A DNA stretch of 38,326 nucleotides from Promineifilum sp. (GTDB lineage: Bacteria; Chloroflexota; Anaerolineae; Promineifilales; Promineifilaceae), in contig JACFOH010000016.1 of assembly GCA_019454405.1 (NCBI GenBank), forward strand, positions 1 to 38,326, written 5' to 3'. Position 1 is the stretch's first letter, and each line of letters begins with the position of its first letter. This document shows, in pieces, positions 1 to 7,877 of this stretch. Both the position numbers and the translations under genes were made by a program. The notes under the pieces were generated by a model that saw only the letters and a program-made list of their open reading frames with translations, did no database searches and was not told the DNA's origin.

Positions 1-41
1 ATGAAATTTTATTCGTTTTTGCTCGTCAACTTGCCGCGCTA

Positions 42-899
42 TCAGGTCGGCATCCAGCTCAGAAACTGTATGTTCCGGGCCTCATATTTGCCTGACGGGT
101 GACGGGATTCAGCCAACTCAAACTGGAAGACATGGTTATAGCTGGGCAAGAGTTGCGGATCGACATTCTTCGGCAAGTTGGAGTCATGAAAGTAAGCTGT
201 TTCGTAGGGTGAATCCGGGTGCTGCGTATCCGTCAGCCACAGCTTGGGTCCAGCCACGCGCAGGAAGCGCATAAAGCCGAAGCCATAATCCTGCTTATGG
301 AAGTAGCAGGTGCCGCGAACCGTCGAGCCGATCTCCCCCCAATCCAGCTCGTCGCCGGACGAAGAGGCGCCGCTGGCCGTCGGGACAAGGTTGGGCACCA
401 GGTAGCCGGAGATGAATGAGTCGGATTCGCGCCGGAGGTCGGCCGAGGCGTTGTCGAGCGACACCACCTCCACACGACAACCCCGATTCTGGACAGCGCT
501 AACCAGCCGAGCGAAGTCTCCATCGCCGGTGACGAGCATCACCCGGTCCAGATTCTCGGATTGCAGCAACATATCGACGGCCAGGTCCAGATCGGCGTCC
601 GCCTTGCCATAGCGCTTGCCGTTCTCATCCTCATACCAGCGAACTTCCTTGATCACGACCTTGAAGCCGAAATCGCGCAATAACGAATAGAAACGCTGGG
701 TATTACGCGCGTACACGGAGTCAGTACGAGCGCGATCGGCGTCGAAACTGACGTAGGCGTTCAGACGCACCGGGTCTGCTCCGTCACGGCAGGCGAATTC
801 GCGCAGCACGTCATAACGCATGCGAAAGCCGCCGTTGCGGTACATGTTGGCTGTATCAACATAGACGCCAATACGCGAGTTTGAATAGGTGGCACTCAT
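42..899 (-). CDS. NYN-domain (LabA/DUF88-like) protein with cold-shock-like C-terminal domain
   Basis: A 285-residue protein. Residues 8-165 read as a NYN/LabA-like PIN-fold domain, a family of predicted metal-dependent ribonucleases. Expected acidic positions are visible: D15 in VDTAN, the D101/D103/D105 cluster in KADADLDLAVDML, and D126/D128 in VTGDGDF. Residues about 195-280 look like a divergent cold-shock/OB domain: GTCYFHKQDYGFGFM, then YFHDSNLP, then VFQFELAES and YEARNI, matching the order of RNP-like strands in CspA. The combination suggests an RNA-binding nuclease; activity is inferred from the family. It diverges from the ROK regulator at 1073. A TATAAT box lies at 918-913 with TTCGAC 17 nt upstream, predicting a leader of only about 6 nt, and no clear ribosome site precedes the ATG. 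Confidence 0.85.
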   Translation of the reverse strand: MSATYSNSRIGVYVDTANMYRNGGFRMRYDVLREFACRDGADPVRLNAYVSFDADRARTDSVYARNTQRFYSLLRDFGFKVVIKEVRWYEDENGKRYGKADADLDLAVDMLLQSENLDRVMLVTGDGDFARLVSAVQNRGCRVEVVSLDNASADLRRESDSFISGYLVPNLVPTASGASSSGDELDWGEIGSTVRGTCYFHKQDYGFGFMRFLRVAGPKLWLTDTQHPDSPYETAYFHDSNLPKNVDPQLLPSYNHVFQFELAESRHPSGKYEARNIQFLSWMPT

Positions 900-912
900 A
901 ATCTCAACGGGA

Positions 913-941
913 ATTATACCTGTCGCAGGCCGTTCGTCGAA
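913..941 (-). promoter_or_regulatory. Promoter of the NYN gene
   Basis: On the minus strand, TTCGAC (941-936), a 17-nt spacer and a perfect TATAAT (918-913). The predicted start point is near 906, giving a very short leader before the ATG at 899. Confidence 0.6.
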
Positions 942-996
942 ACCCGCTCATCCTTTATGTTCCAGGAAATAATCGCACCCAATCGAAAATTGCCTG

Positions 997-1026
997 TTGA
1001 CAAACAGGGGTAAAAAGCGTTATGAT
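997..1026 (+). promoter_or_regulatory. Sigma-70-type promoter of the ROK regulator
   Basis: TTGACA (997-1002), an 18-nt spacer and TATGAT (1021-1026). The longest open frame of the downstream gene would start inside this -10 box at 1022, so that ATG cannot be the translation start if this promoter is used. Confidence 0.75.
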
Positions 1027-1033
1027 ATACTTT

Positions 1034-1052
1034 GTAAGTTCATTTAACTTAC
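1034..1052 (+). promoter_or_regulatory. Inverted-repeat operator at the start point of the ROK regulator
   Basis: Perfect inverted repeat GTAAGTT, 5-nt centre CATTT, AACTTAC. It sits 8 nt after the -10 box, across the predicted transcription start, the classic place for a repressor site. ROK repressors bind AT-rich palindromes, so autoregulation by the gene that follows is the likely role (inferred). Confidence 0.6.
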
Positions 1053-1072
1053 TTAACCAACCCTTGATCTTC

Positions 1073-2254
1073 ATGGAAAAGGCCACCCGCCAGCAAACCA
1101 GAGACCACAACCGCCGCCTCGTTTTGCGGACGATCTTCAACGGCGGCGAGATCAGTCGGGCCGATATCGCCCGGATCACCGGCCTCACCCGCCCCACCGT
1201 CTCTAATCTGGTCGGCGAATTGCTGGAAAGCGAGCTGGTCATCGAAACAGGCCAGGGACCATCGGTCGGTGGCAAACGTCCAACCCTGCTATCTATCCAC
1301 GCCGACGGCCGGTATCTGCTCGCCCTGGACCTCAGCGGCGATGAATTCCGCGCCCTGTTGGTCAACCTAAAAGGTGAAGCCAAATTCCGCGCCAACCTCC
1401 CCGCCACTGAAACGGGTGGTGAGGCGGGCCTGGAGGTTATCTACCGGCTAATCGAAACTGTCCTCGCTGAAACCGATTTCCCTTTGCTGGGCATCGGCGT
1501 AGCCACGCCCGGTCTGGTCGATCCGGACAACGGCGTCATCCTGCGTTCGGTCAATCTGGGGTGGACTGACTTGCCTCTACGTCAATTGCTGGAGGCGCGT
1601 TTCGGCTATCCGGTGTACGTGGCCAACGACAGCCACATGGCCGCCCTGGCCGAGTATACTTATGGAGATCCGCTCGACAGCGATAACCTGATCGTCATTC
1701 GCGTCGGCCGCGGCATCGGCGCGGGCATCATTTTAGGCGGCCATCCTTTCTATGGCGACGGCTTCGGCGCGGGCGAGATCGGCCATGTGGTCATCAACCC
1801 CGGCGGCGATTTATGTTCCTGTGGCAATCGGGGCTGTCTGGAAACGACCAGCAGCATTCGTGCCATCCTGAATAAGGCAAGGGCAGCCGACCGCTCCAAA
1901 TCATGGCTGGCGGGGTCGGAGCCGCTCACCTGGCAACGGTTTCAGGCGGCCGTCGCCGGACATGATCCCCTCGCTACCGACATCGCCGTCAACGCCGGGC
2001 GCTATCTGGGCGTGGCGATCGCCGGCCTCGTAGGAGCGTTCAACATTCGCAACATGATCCTGGTGGGGCGCCTGTCCGACCTGAACGGCGCCTTCCTCGA
2101 TGCCGTCGTCACCGAGACGCACCAGCGAGTTCTACCGGCGATGGCACAGGCGACCAACGTACGTTTTTCGTCGCTCAGTTCACATCATGCGGCCGACATC
2201 GTCATGTTGGGTTGTTCGGCCCTGATCTTGAATCGGGAGTTAGGCATCGCATGA
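1073..2254 (+). CDS. ROK-family transcriptional repressor (NagC/XylR type)
   Basis: A 393-residue protein. Residues 5-60 form a winged-helix DNA-binding domain (TRDHNRRLVLRTIFNGGEISRADIARITGLTRPTVSNLV). The rest is a ROK sugar-kinase fold. The zinc-binding ROK signature is complete (GEIGHVVINPGG, then CSCGNRGCLE). The ATP-phosphate loop is degenerate: LDLSGDEFR stands where kinases have DIGGT, which fits a sensor rather than an enzyme. I chose ATG 1073 because the earlier in-frame ATG at 1022 lies in the promoter. The stop overlaps the next gene's start (ATGA, 2251-2254), indicating translational coupling to a ROK kinase. Context suggests it senses GlcNAc or a phosphorylated derivative and controls the amino-sugar genes downstream. 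Confidence 0.9.
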   Translation: MEKATRQQTRDHNRRLVLRTIFNGGEISRADIARITGLTRPTVSNLVGELLESELVIETGQGPSVGGKRPTLLSIHADGRYLLALDLSGDEFRALLVNLKGEAKFRANLPATETGGEAGLEVIYRLIETVLAETDFPLLGIGVATPGLVDPDNGVILRSVNLGWTDLPLRQLLEARFGYPVYVANDSHMAALAEYTYGDPLDSDNLIVIRVGRGIGAGIILGGHPFYGDGFGAGEIGHVVINPGGDLCSCGNRGCLETTSSIRAILNKARAADRSKSWLAGSEPLTWQRFQAAVAGHDPLATDIAVNAGRYLGVAIAGLVGAFNIRNMILVGRLSDLNGAFLDAVVTETHQRVLPAMAQATNVRFSSLSSHHAADIVMLGCSALILNRELGIA

Positions 2255-3210
2255 CGCTACGAATAGGGCTGGATATCGGTGGCACCAAGACGGCCGCGCT
2301 ACTGGTAGACGCGAACGACCGGCCATTGGGCAGAGCGACGCACCCAACCGACGTCAGCAGCCCCGACCGGCTCGTTGCCGGCACAGTCAGCGTCGTCGAC
2401 CACGCCCTGCGCAACGCCGGCCGAAGTCGTGACCAACTGATCGCCGCAGGAGTGGGCGTGCCGGGCCAGGTCGATCCATCGGACGGCACGGTACGCCTGG
2501 CCGTCAATCTTAATTTACGCGAGCCTTATCCGCTCCGCCAGGCTCTGCAAGATGCTCTGGGCGTCCCGGTGGCATTAGAGAACGATGTCCGTACGGCCGC
2601 CTGGGGAGCGTTTCATTGGGCCAGCGAGCAAGAGCCGCTAAATAGCCTGGCCTATCTCAGCATCGGCACCGGCATCGCCGCTGGTCTGGTGCTCGATGGC
2701 CAACTCTATCGTGGGGCGCACGGCATGGCCGGGGAGATCGGCCACATTCCCATCGATCCCGCCGGTCCGCGCTGCATCTGTGGCGCCTATGGCTGTCTGG
2801 AAGCGCTCGCCGCCGGGCCGGCCATCGCTGCGCAAGCGATCGGAGCCATCCCCAACGAAGGCGGCCAGCCGCTATCCACAGCCAGGGTGTATCAATTGGC
2901 GGCCGCGGGGCAGCCCGTCGCCCACCAAATTATCGAGCGTGCGGCAAGCTATCTGAGCCGCGCCGTTTATTTGTTGTTGATGGCTTATGACGTTGACAAA
3001 GTCGTGATCGGCGGCGGAGTAACCCTCGCCGGCGCCGCTTTCGAACGTCCCCTAAGAGCGGCGATGAGCGCCATGCGCGCTGACTCGCCATTGACGGCAT
3101 CGATGATGCCTGATGAGAAAGTCGTCATCATTCCACCCGATTACAACGCCGGAGTGACGGGCGCGGTCTATCTGGCGCCCGTCCCCAACGTCGAGGAAAT
3201 AAGGAAATAA
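2251..3210 (+). CDS. ROK-family sugar kinase, probable N-acetylglucosamine kinase or glucokinase
   Basis: A 319-residue cytoplasmic kinase without a DNA-binding domain. The N-terminal phosphate loop is canonical (GLDIGGTKTAALLVD), followed by GVGVPGQVD, the catalytic-region END (ALENDVRTAAWGA), IGTGIAAGLV, and the zinc motif GEIGHIPIDP with CICGAYGCLE. The start is ATG 2251, overlapping the regulator's stop; 13 upstream in-frame codons lie inside the regulator gene and are discounted. ROK kinases phosphorylate glucose, GlcNAc, ManNAc or fructose. The neighbouring NagZ-like, NagA and NagB-II-like genes favour GlcNAc, giving the GlcNAc-6-phosphate that NagA needs. Substrate choice is inferred. 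Confidence 0.88.
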   Translation: MTLRIGLDIGGTKTAALLVDANDRPLGRATHPTDVSSPDRLVAGTVSVVDHALRNAGRSRDQLIAAGVGVPGQVDPSDGTVRLAVNLNLREPYPLRQALQDALGVPVALENDVRTAAWGAFHWASEQEPLNSLAYLSIGTGIAAGLVLDGQLYRGAHGMAGEIGHIPIDPAGPRCICGAYGCLEALAAGPAIAAQAIGAIPNEGGQPLSTARVYQLAAAGQPVAHQIIERAASYLSRAVYLLLMAYDVDKVVIGGGVTLAGAAFERPLRAAMSAMRADSPLTASMMPDEKVVIIPPDYNAGVTGAVYLAPVPNVEEIRK

Positions 3211-3220
3211 TAGGAGGTCA

Positions 3221-3319
3221 ATGAGGAGAGCGAACGATCAACCCACCCATGTCTGGTTTAAGATAAGATTCAGTTTGGGTAGAAACCCATTATTAGACCC
3301 TTTACGGAGGAAAGAATGA
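3221..3319 (+). CDS. Possible 32-residue small ORF coupling the kinase and lipoprotein genes
   Basis: A short frame starting MRRANDQ and ending LRRKE. Its ATG follows an exact AGGAGGT at 3212-3218, only 2-3 nt away, which is closer than usual. Its TGA (3317-3319) overlaps the ATG of the binding-protein gene. A strong ribosome site plus stop/start overlap is what a translated coupling ORF would show, but the peptide matches nothing I recognise and could be chance. The alternative is that the first Shine-Dalgarno is incidental. Confidence 0.3.
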   Translation: MRRANDQPTHVWFKIRFSLGRNPLLDPLRRKE

Positions 3320-4779
3320 AACGTTTGATACTTGTCGTGTTGATGTTTGCCTTGGCGACCGCGCTAGTCGCCTGCGGCGGCGGGGCGCCCACAGTTCAAG
3401 AAGTCGCGCCAACGCTGCAAGCCGCAGTTGAGGAAGTCGCGCCGACGTTACAGGCCGTGGCGACTGAAATCGCCCCGACTGTTGAAGCGGTTGTCGAGCA
3501 GGCCCAGCCCACCGAGGTTGAAAAACCTGCGGCCGAGGGCAGTTTCCTGGAACGCGCCGAAGCCGGCGAATTCAAGGGAACGACCGTGAGCGTCTGGGGC
3601 GTGATGGTCGACGAGGAAGCCCAGAAGATGAATCTGGCGCTGGCCCCGTTCGAGGAAGCGACCGGCATCGATGTTGTCTACGAAGGCTCGAAGGAATTCG
3701 AGACCCAGATCAACGTCGCGGTTGACGCCGGCGCACCGCCGGACATCGCCAACATCTCCCAGCCCGCCATGGCCGAGCGGTTCGCCTCCGCCGGCGCTCT
3801 GGTAGACGTCAGCAGCTTCCTGCCCCGCGAGAAGCTACAGGAAACCTACATCGATAGCTGGCTGGACATGGCCACCATGCCCGACGCTAGCGGCAACGAC
3901 ATCATGGCCGGTGTCTGGCAACGTGCCTCGGCCAAGAGCATGGTCTTCTATCCCAAGGCTCAGTTCGACGCCGCGGGCTACGAAGTCCCCGAGACCTGGG
4001 ATGAGCTGATGGCCCTGACGCAGCAGATCGCCGACGATGGCGACACCGCCTGGTGCATCGGTATCGAGTCCGGCGCGGCGACCGGTTGGGTTGCCACGGA
4101 CTGGATCGAGAATATCATGCTGCGCACGACCTCGCTGGAGAACTACGACAAATGGGTCGTCGGCGAACTGCCGTTCGATTCGCCCGAGGTGAAGAACGCG
4201 GCCAACACGATGGCCGAGATCTGGCTCAATGACAAGTACGTCTATGGCGGCGTGGCTTCGATCGTCTCGACGTTCATCGGCGACTCCCCCGTCCCGATGT
4301 TCACCGATCCGCCCGGCTGCTGGCTGCACATGCAGGCTGCCTGGATCACCGGCTTCTTCGGCAATGACGACCTGGTCGCAGGCGAAGATTATGACTTCTT
4401 CTACCTGCCGCCCATCGACCCGGCGCTGGGCCGCCCCGTGCTGGTGGCCGGCGACATGATGGTCATGTTCAACGACCGTCCCGAAGTTCGCGCCCTGATG
4501 GAGTTCTTCTCCAAGGCTGAGGGTGTGGAAGGTTGGGTCCGCGCCGGTGGTACGCTCTCGCCCCACAAGGACGCCGATCTCGACTGGTACACCACCTACA
4601 CCGATCGTAAGGTCGCCGAGCTGTTGCTGAACGCCACCAGCGTTCGCTTCGACGCGTCCGACCTGATGCCGGCCGAAGTTGGCGCTGGCTCGTTCTGGAA
4701 GGGTATGACGGACTGGGTCAGTGGCTCCACGGATCTGGACACAGCTTTGAAGGAGATCGACGCTTCCTGGCCGAAGTAA
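3316..4779 (+). CDS. ABC transporter sugar-binding lipoprotein (family 1 extracellular solute-binding protein)
   Basis: A 487-residue lipoprotein. Residues 1-20 are a lipoprotein signal with the lipobox LVAC, so Cys20 would be acylated and the protein anchored outside the membrane. Residues 29-61 are three tandem 11-residue repeats (EVAPTLQAAVE, EVAPTLQAVAT, EIAPTVEAVVE) forming a likely stalk. Residues about 85-487 resemble family 1 sugar-binding proteins (FKGTTVSVWGVMVDEE, FEEATGIDVVYEGSKEFETQINV, GAPPDIANISQP). GGAGG lies 5 nt before the ATG. No permease or ATPase gene accompanies it, so it must use membrane components encoded elsewhere. Its position between the ROK pair and the NagZ/NagA genes suggests GlcNAc or chitin/peptidoglycan fragments as ligand (inferred). 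Confidence 0.9.
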   Translation: MKRLILVVLMFALATALVACGGGAPTVQEVAPTLQAAVEEVAPTLQAVATEIAPTVEAVVEQAQPTEVEKPAAEGSFLERAEAGEFKGTTVSVWGVMVDEEAQKMNLALAPFEEATGIDVVYEGSKEFETQINVAVDAGAPPDIANISQPAMAERFASAGALVDVSSFLPREKLQETYIDSWLDMATMPDASGNDIMAGVWQRASAKSMVFYPKAQFDAAGYEVPETWDELMALTQQIADDGDTAWCIGIESGAATGWVATDWIENIMLRTTSLENYDKWVVGELPFDSPEVKNAANTMAEIWLNDKYVYGGVASIVSTFIGDSPVPMFTDPPGCWLHMQAAWITGFFGNDDLVAGEDYDFFYLPPIDPALGRPVLVAGDMMVMFNDRPEVRALMEFFSKAEGVEGWVRAGGTLSPHKDADLDWYTTYTDRKVAELLLNATSVRFDASDLMPAEVGAGSFWKGMTDWVSGSTDLDTALKEIDASWPK

Positions 4780-4844
4780 TCGGCAGGAACAGCCTGAGGG
4801 TTCGCGATTTGCGGTCATGCTCCGACCAAGCGTGAAACCCACGG

Positions 4845-4857
4845 CAGTTGACAACTG
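4845..4857. repeat. 13-bp palindrome CAGTTGACAACTG
   Basis: A perfect inverted repeat (CAGTTG around a central A) between the binding protein and the GH3 gene, 13 nt before the terminator hairpin. It could be a small operator or simply an extension of downstream RNA structure; no promoter with good spacing was seen around it. Confidence 0.3.
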
Positions 4858-4868
4858 TTAAGATATGA

Positions 4869-4904
4869 AGGCGGGCCATGCGGCAGTGTGGCCCGCCCTT
4901 CTTG
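4869..4904 (+). terminator. Rho-independent terminator after the binding-protein gene
   Basis: A 9-bp GC-rich stem: GGCGGGCCA (4870-4878) pairs with TGGCCCGCC (4889-4897) across a 10-nt loop, followed by CTTCTT. The T-tract is weak, so termination may be partial and could reduce transcription into the GH3 gene while leaving the lipoprotein highly expressed. The rest of 4780-4993 shows only the palindrome at 4845. Confidence 0.65.
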
Positions 4905-4993
4905 ATCATTGACCAGAGAAACGACAAGCGGTCATCGTTTCAGCGCTCCGCCTGGTCTGCCACCCTCGATCAACCGCACGGGAAAGTTCTACT

Positions 4994-6568
4994 ATGTTTT
5001 CCGCACACCAAGACCTCATCGGCTATAAATTCATGCTGGCCTTCGACGGTCGGATGCCACCGCCACGCATCCTGGACTGGATAGCGCGTCGAAGCCTGGG
5101 AGGGTTCACACTCTTCCGGCCACTCAATTACGACGATCCGGGCCAGATCCGCGAGATGACGGCCGCCTTGCAGCACGCCGCCCGCGCCTCCGGCCAGGCC
5201 CCCCTGCTCATCGCCACCGATCAGGAAGGTGGGCAACTGGCGGCCATGGGCGAGGGCACGACCCAGTTCGCGGGCAACATGGCTCTCGGCGCGACCCGCG
5301 ACCCTGAACTTACCCGCCGCGTCGGTCGGGCTATCGGTCTGGAGCTGGCGGCTATGGGGGTCAATGTGAATTACGCGCCGGTCCTCGATCTGAACACTAA
5401 CCCGCGCAACCCGTCGCTCGGCATCCGCGCCTTCGGTGACGAGCCGACCCTGGCGGCGACGTTAGGGGCGGCGTTCATCGAAGGGTTACAGTCGGCCGGC
5501 GTCGCCGCCACAATGAAACATTTCCCGGGCAAAGGCGAAGCGGCCGTCGACTCGCATTACTCCATGCCAGTGATCGCCCATGACCGGACTCGGCTGGAAG
5601 CGATTGAATTTCCGCCGTTCAAGGCGGCCATTGCGGCCGGGGCCAGGCTGCTCATGACCGGCCATTTCGCCATCCCCGCCCTGACGGGCACGACGGCATA
5701 CCCCGCGACCGTTGCCCGACGGGTGATGACCGATTTCGCTCGTGGTGAGATGGGGTTCGAGGGCGTCATCATCACCGACGCGCTTGACATGGGCGCTATC
5801 ACCCAGGGCGCGGGCCAGATCATCGACGTCATCGCCGCCGTGCGCGCGGGCGTCGACCTGATGCTCAATAAGGACGATCCCGACACGCAGGAACGGCTCT
5901 ATGCCGGATTACATCTGGCCCACACGCGCGAGCTGATCGACGACGCCCATTTACGCTCGTCGGTAGAACGCATCCTGGAACTGAAAGCATGGGTGACGGC
6001 ACAGCCACAGCCCGAACTTGATACGGTGGGCTGCGCTGAACATCGCGCGCTGGAAGCGGAACTGGCTCGCCGCTCGATCACCCTGTTGCGCGACACGGCC
6101 GGCCTATTGCCCTTGCGCTTGGCGGCCGGCGCACGCATCGCCGCAATCATGCCCGAACCAGTAGATTTGACGCCGGCGGACACTTCGTCGACCATTCGCC
6201 CGCATCTGGCGGCCGCTCTGCGCGCCCATCATGCCAACGTCGACGAGTTCATCATCGAGCCCGATCCAGGCCACGACACCATCGCCGCCTTGCGTGAGCG
6301 ACTGGCGGACTATGATCTGCTGGTGCTGGGAACTATCAACGCCTCCATGCGGCCCGAGCAAGCGGCGCTGGCCAACGAATTGCTGCAACTGGGAGTCCCC
6401 ACCGTCACCGTAGCTATGCGTACGCCGTATGACCTGGCCGTATTACCCTCTACGACGACTCATCTGTGCACCTACAGCATCCAGCCCGCGTCGCTGGACG
6501 CGCTGGCGGCGGCGCTCTTCGGCGAATTCACGCCCGGCGGCCGTTTGCCGGTTAAAGCCACGGAGTAA
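4994..6568 (+). CDS. nagZ: Glycoside hydrolase family 3, NagZ-like beta-N-acetylhexosaminidase
   Basis: A 524-residue protein. Residues 1-345 form the GH3 barrel: ATDQEGGQL at 75-82, NYAPVLDL at 126-133, and the NagZ hallmark [14 protein letters not shown] at 175-188. D186 and H188 supply the acid/base dyad typical of NagZ; a Lys replaces the common His or Leu after KHFPG. The nucleophile is D262 in [12 protein letters not shown]. Residues about 370-524 are an extra C-terminal domain of the GH3 alpha/beta type, absent from short E. coli-type NagZ. No signal peptide is seen, so it is probably cytoplasmic, releasing GlcNAc from muropeptide or chito-oligosaccharide fragments. The stop at 6568 lies 4 nt before nagA, so the two are co-transcribed. 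Confidence 0.87.
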   Translation: MFSAHQDLIGYKFMLAFDGRMPPPRILDWIARRSLGGFTLFRPLNYDDPGQIREMTAALQHAARASGQAPLLIATDQEGGQLAAMGEGTTQFAGNMALGATRDPELTRRVGRAIGLELAAMGVNVNYAPVLDLNTNPRNPSLGIRAFGDEPTLAATLGAAFIEGLQSAGVAATMKHFPGKGEAAVDSHYSMPVIAHDRTRLEAIEFPPFKAAIAAGARLLMTGHFAIPALTGTTAYPATVARRVMTDFARGEMGFEGVIITDALDMGAITQGAGQIIDVIAAVRAGVDLMLNKDDPDTQERLYAGLHLAHTRELIDDAHLRSSVERILELKAWVTAQPQPELDTVGCAEHRALEAELARRSITLLRDTAGLLPLRLAAGARIAAIMPEPVDLTPADTSSTIRPHLAAALRAHHANVDEFIIEPDPGHDTIAALRERLADYDLLVLGTINASMRPEQAALANELLQLGVPTVTVAMRTPYDLAVLPSTTTHLCTYSIQPASLDALAAALFGEFTPGGRLPVKATE

Positions 6569-6572
6569 AGTT

Positions 6573-7718
6573 ATGCTCGCCATCACCCACGCTACCCTCC
6601 TGTCGCCCGATACCATCGCCGAGGACAGCACGCTTCTCATGGCCGAGGGACGTATTCAGGCGATAGGCGGCCCGGAGACGCCGATCGACCCCGCGGTCGA
6701 AATCCGCGACGCCACCGGCCTCGTCCTCGCGCCCGGCTTGCTCGACCTGCAGGTCAACGGCGGGTTCGCTCTCGATTTTACGGCCGATCCGGCAACCATT
6801 TGGGAGGTAGCGGCGCAACTGCCCCGCTACGGCGTCACCGGTTTCCTGCCGACGATCATCACCTCGCCGCCGGAGGTCCCTCACGCGGCCCAGGATGTGC
6901 TGCGCGGCGGGCCGCCAGACGGCTGGACGGGCGCGCGCCCCCTGGGATTGCACATCGAGGGACCATTCCTAAATCCGGGCAAGAAAGGCGCCCACAACCC
7001 GGCCTATTTGCGCTTGCCGTCGCCTGAGGCTGTGGCCGATTGGTCACCTGATAGTGGCGTGCGGCTGGCGACATTGGCTCCGGAGCTTCCGGGAGCGCTC
7101 GATACGATCCGGGCGCTGAGCGACCAGGGTGTCCTCGTCAGCGCCGGGCATTCGCTGGCGACCTACGACGAGGCCGCCGCCGGGTTTGAGGCGGGGGCGC
7201 GTTATGCCACCCACCTTTTCAACGCCATGCCGCCGCTCAATCATCGCGAACCAGGTCTGGTCGCAGCGGCGCTGAATGATCCGCGCGTCACGGCCGGCCT
7301 CATCCCCGACGGGTTGCACGTCCATCCAGCGATGGTCGCGCTGGTCTGGCGCTTGTTGGGACGCGACCGGCTCAACCTGGTGACGGATGCCATGGCGGCC
7401 ATGGGGATGCCGCCGGGACAATACTTGCTCGGAGATTATAAAGTCACCGTCGATGAGACATCAGCCCGCCTGCCGGATGGGACGCTGGCCGGCTGCATCT
7501 TGTCGCTCGACGCCATTTTGCGGCAGTTCAGGCGATTCACCGGCGCGTCGCTGAGCGACACGCTGGCCACAGTGACAACCACGCCAGCCCGTCTGCTGCG
7601 GCTGGAAGGCGAACTGGGCGCCATCGCCCCCGGCCGAGCGGCCGATCTGGTTCTTATGACGCCTGATCTGCACGTTGTCGAGACGTTCGTCGCCGGCCGG
7701 TCACTCTATCGCGCGTAG
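6573..7718 (+). CDS. nagA: N-acetylglucosamine-6-phosphate deacetylase
   Basis: A 381-residue amidohydrolase that converts GlcNAc-6-phosphate to glucosamine-6-phosphate and acetate. Family landmarks are in order: [10 protein letters not shown] (55-64), the metal-binding Glu in GLHIEGPF (E129), H193 in SAGHSLAT, H214 in [22 protein letters not shown] (248-252) and the catalytic Asp D272 in [10 protein letters not shown]. Length is normal. ATG 6573 is chosen because GGAG (6562-6565) precedes it at proper spacing and the alignment begins there; the open frame runs further upstream only inside the GH3 gene. The product feeds the SIS-type deaminase at 10394. Confidence 0.95.
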   Translation: MLAITHATLLSPDTIAEDSTLLMAEGRIQAIGGPETPIDPAVEIRDATGLVLAPGLLDLQVNGGFALDFTADPATIWEVAAQLPRYGVTGFLPTIITSPPEVPHAAQDVLRGGPPDGWTGARPLGLHIEGPFLNPGKKGAHNPAYLRLPSPEAVADWSPDSGVRLATLAPELPGALDTIRALSDQGVLVSAGHSLATYDEAAAGFEAGARYATHLFNAMPPLNHREPGLVAAALNDPRVTAGLIPDGLHVHPAMVALVWRLLGRDRLNLVTDAMAAMGMPPGQYLLGDYKVTVDETSARLPDGTLAGCILSLDAILRQFRRFTGASLSDTLATVTTTPARLLRLEGELGAIAPGRAADLVLMTPDLHVVETFVAGRSLYRA

Positions 7719-7877
7719 GGCAATAGCCTATAGCGAGTGGGCTAGTCAGTTTCCCTCAAGTCCGTTGTCGGCTACAATGGAGCCATTAGCGTGAACTTTC
7801 CCGCTCTGTTTGATGTGCCTTGATGGCATCCAGCGCGGGCCGAACAACAGAGATTTTCCGCGGAGGATTTCTTCATC

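Noticed and set aside
3835..4854. A 339-codon minus-strand open frame
   Set aside because: It is antisense to the solute-binding lipoprotein and its composition (His/Gln/Gly/Arg-rich) is typical of shadow translation.
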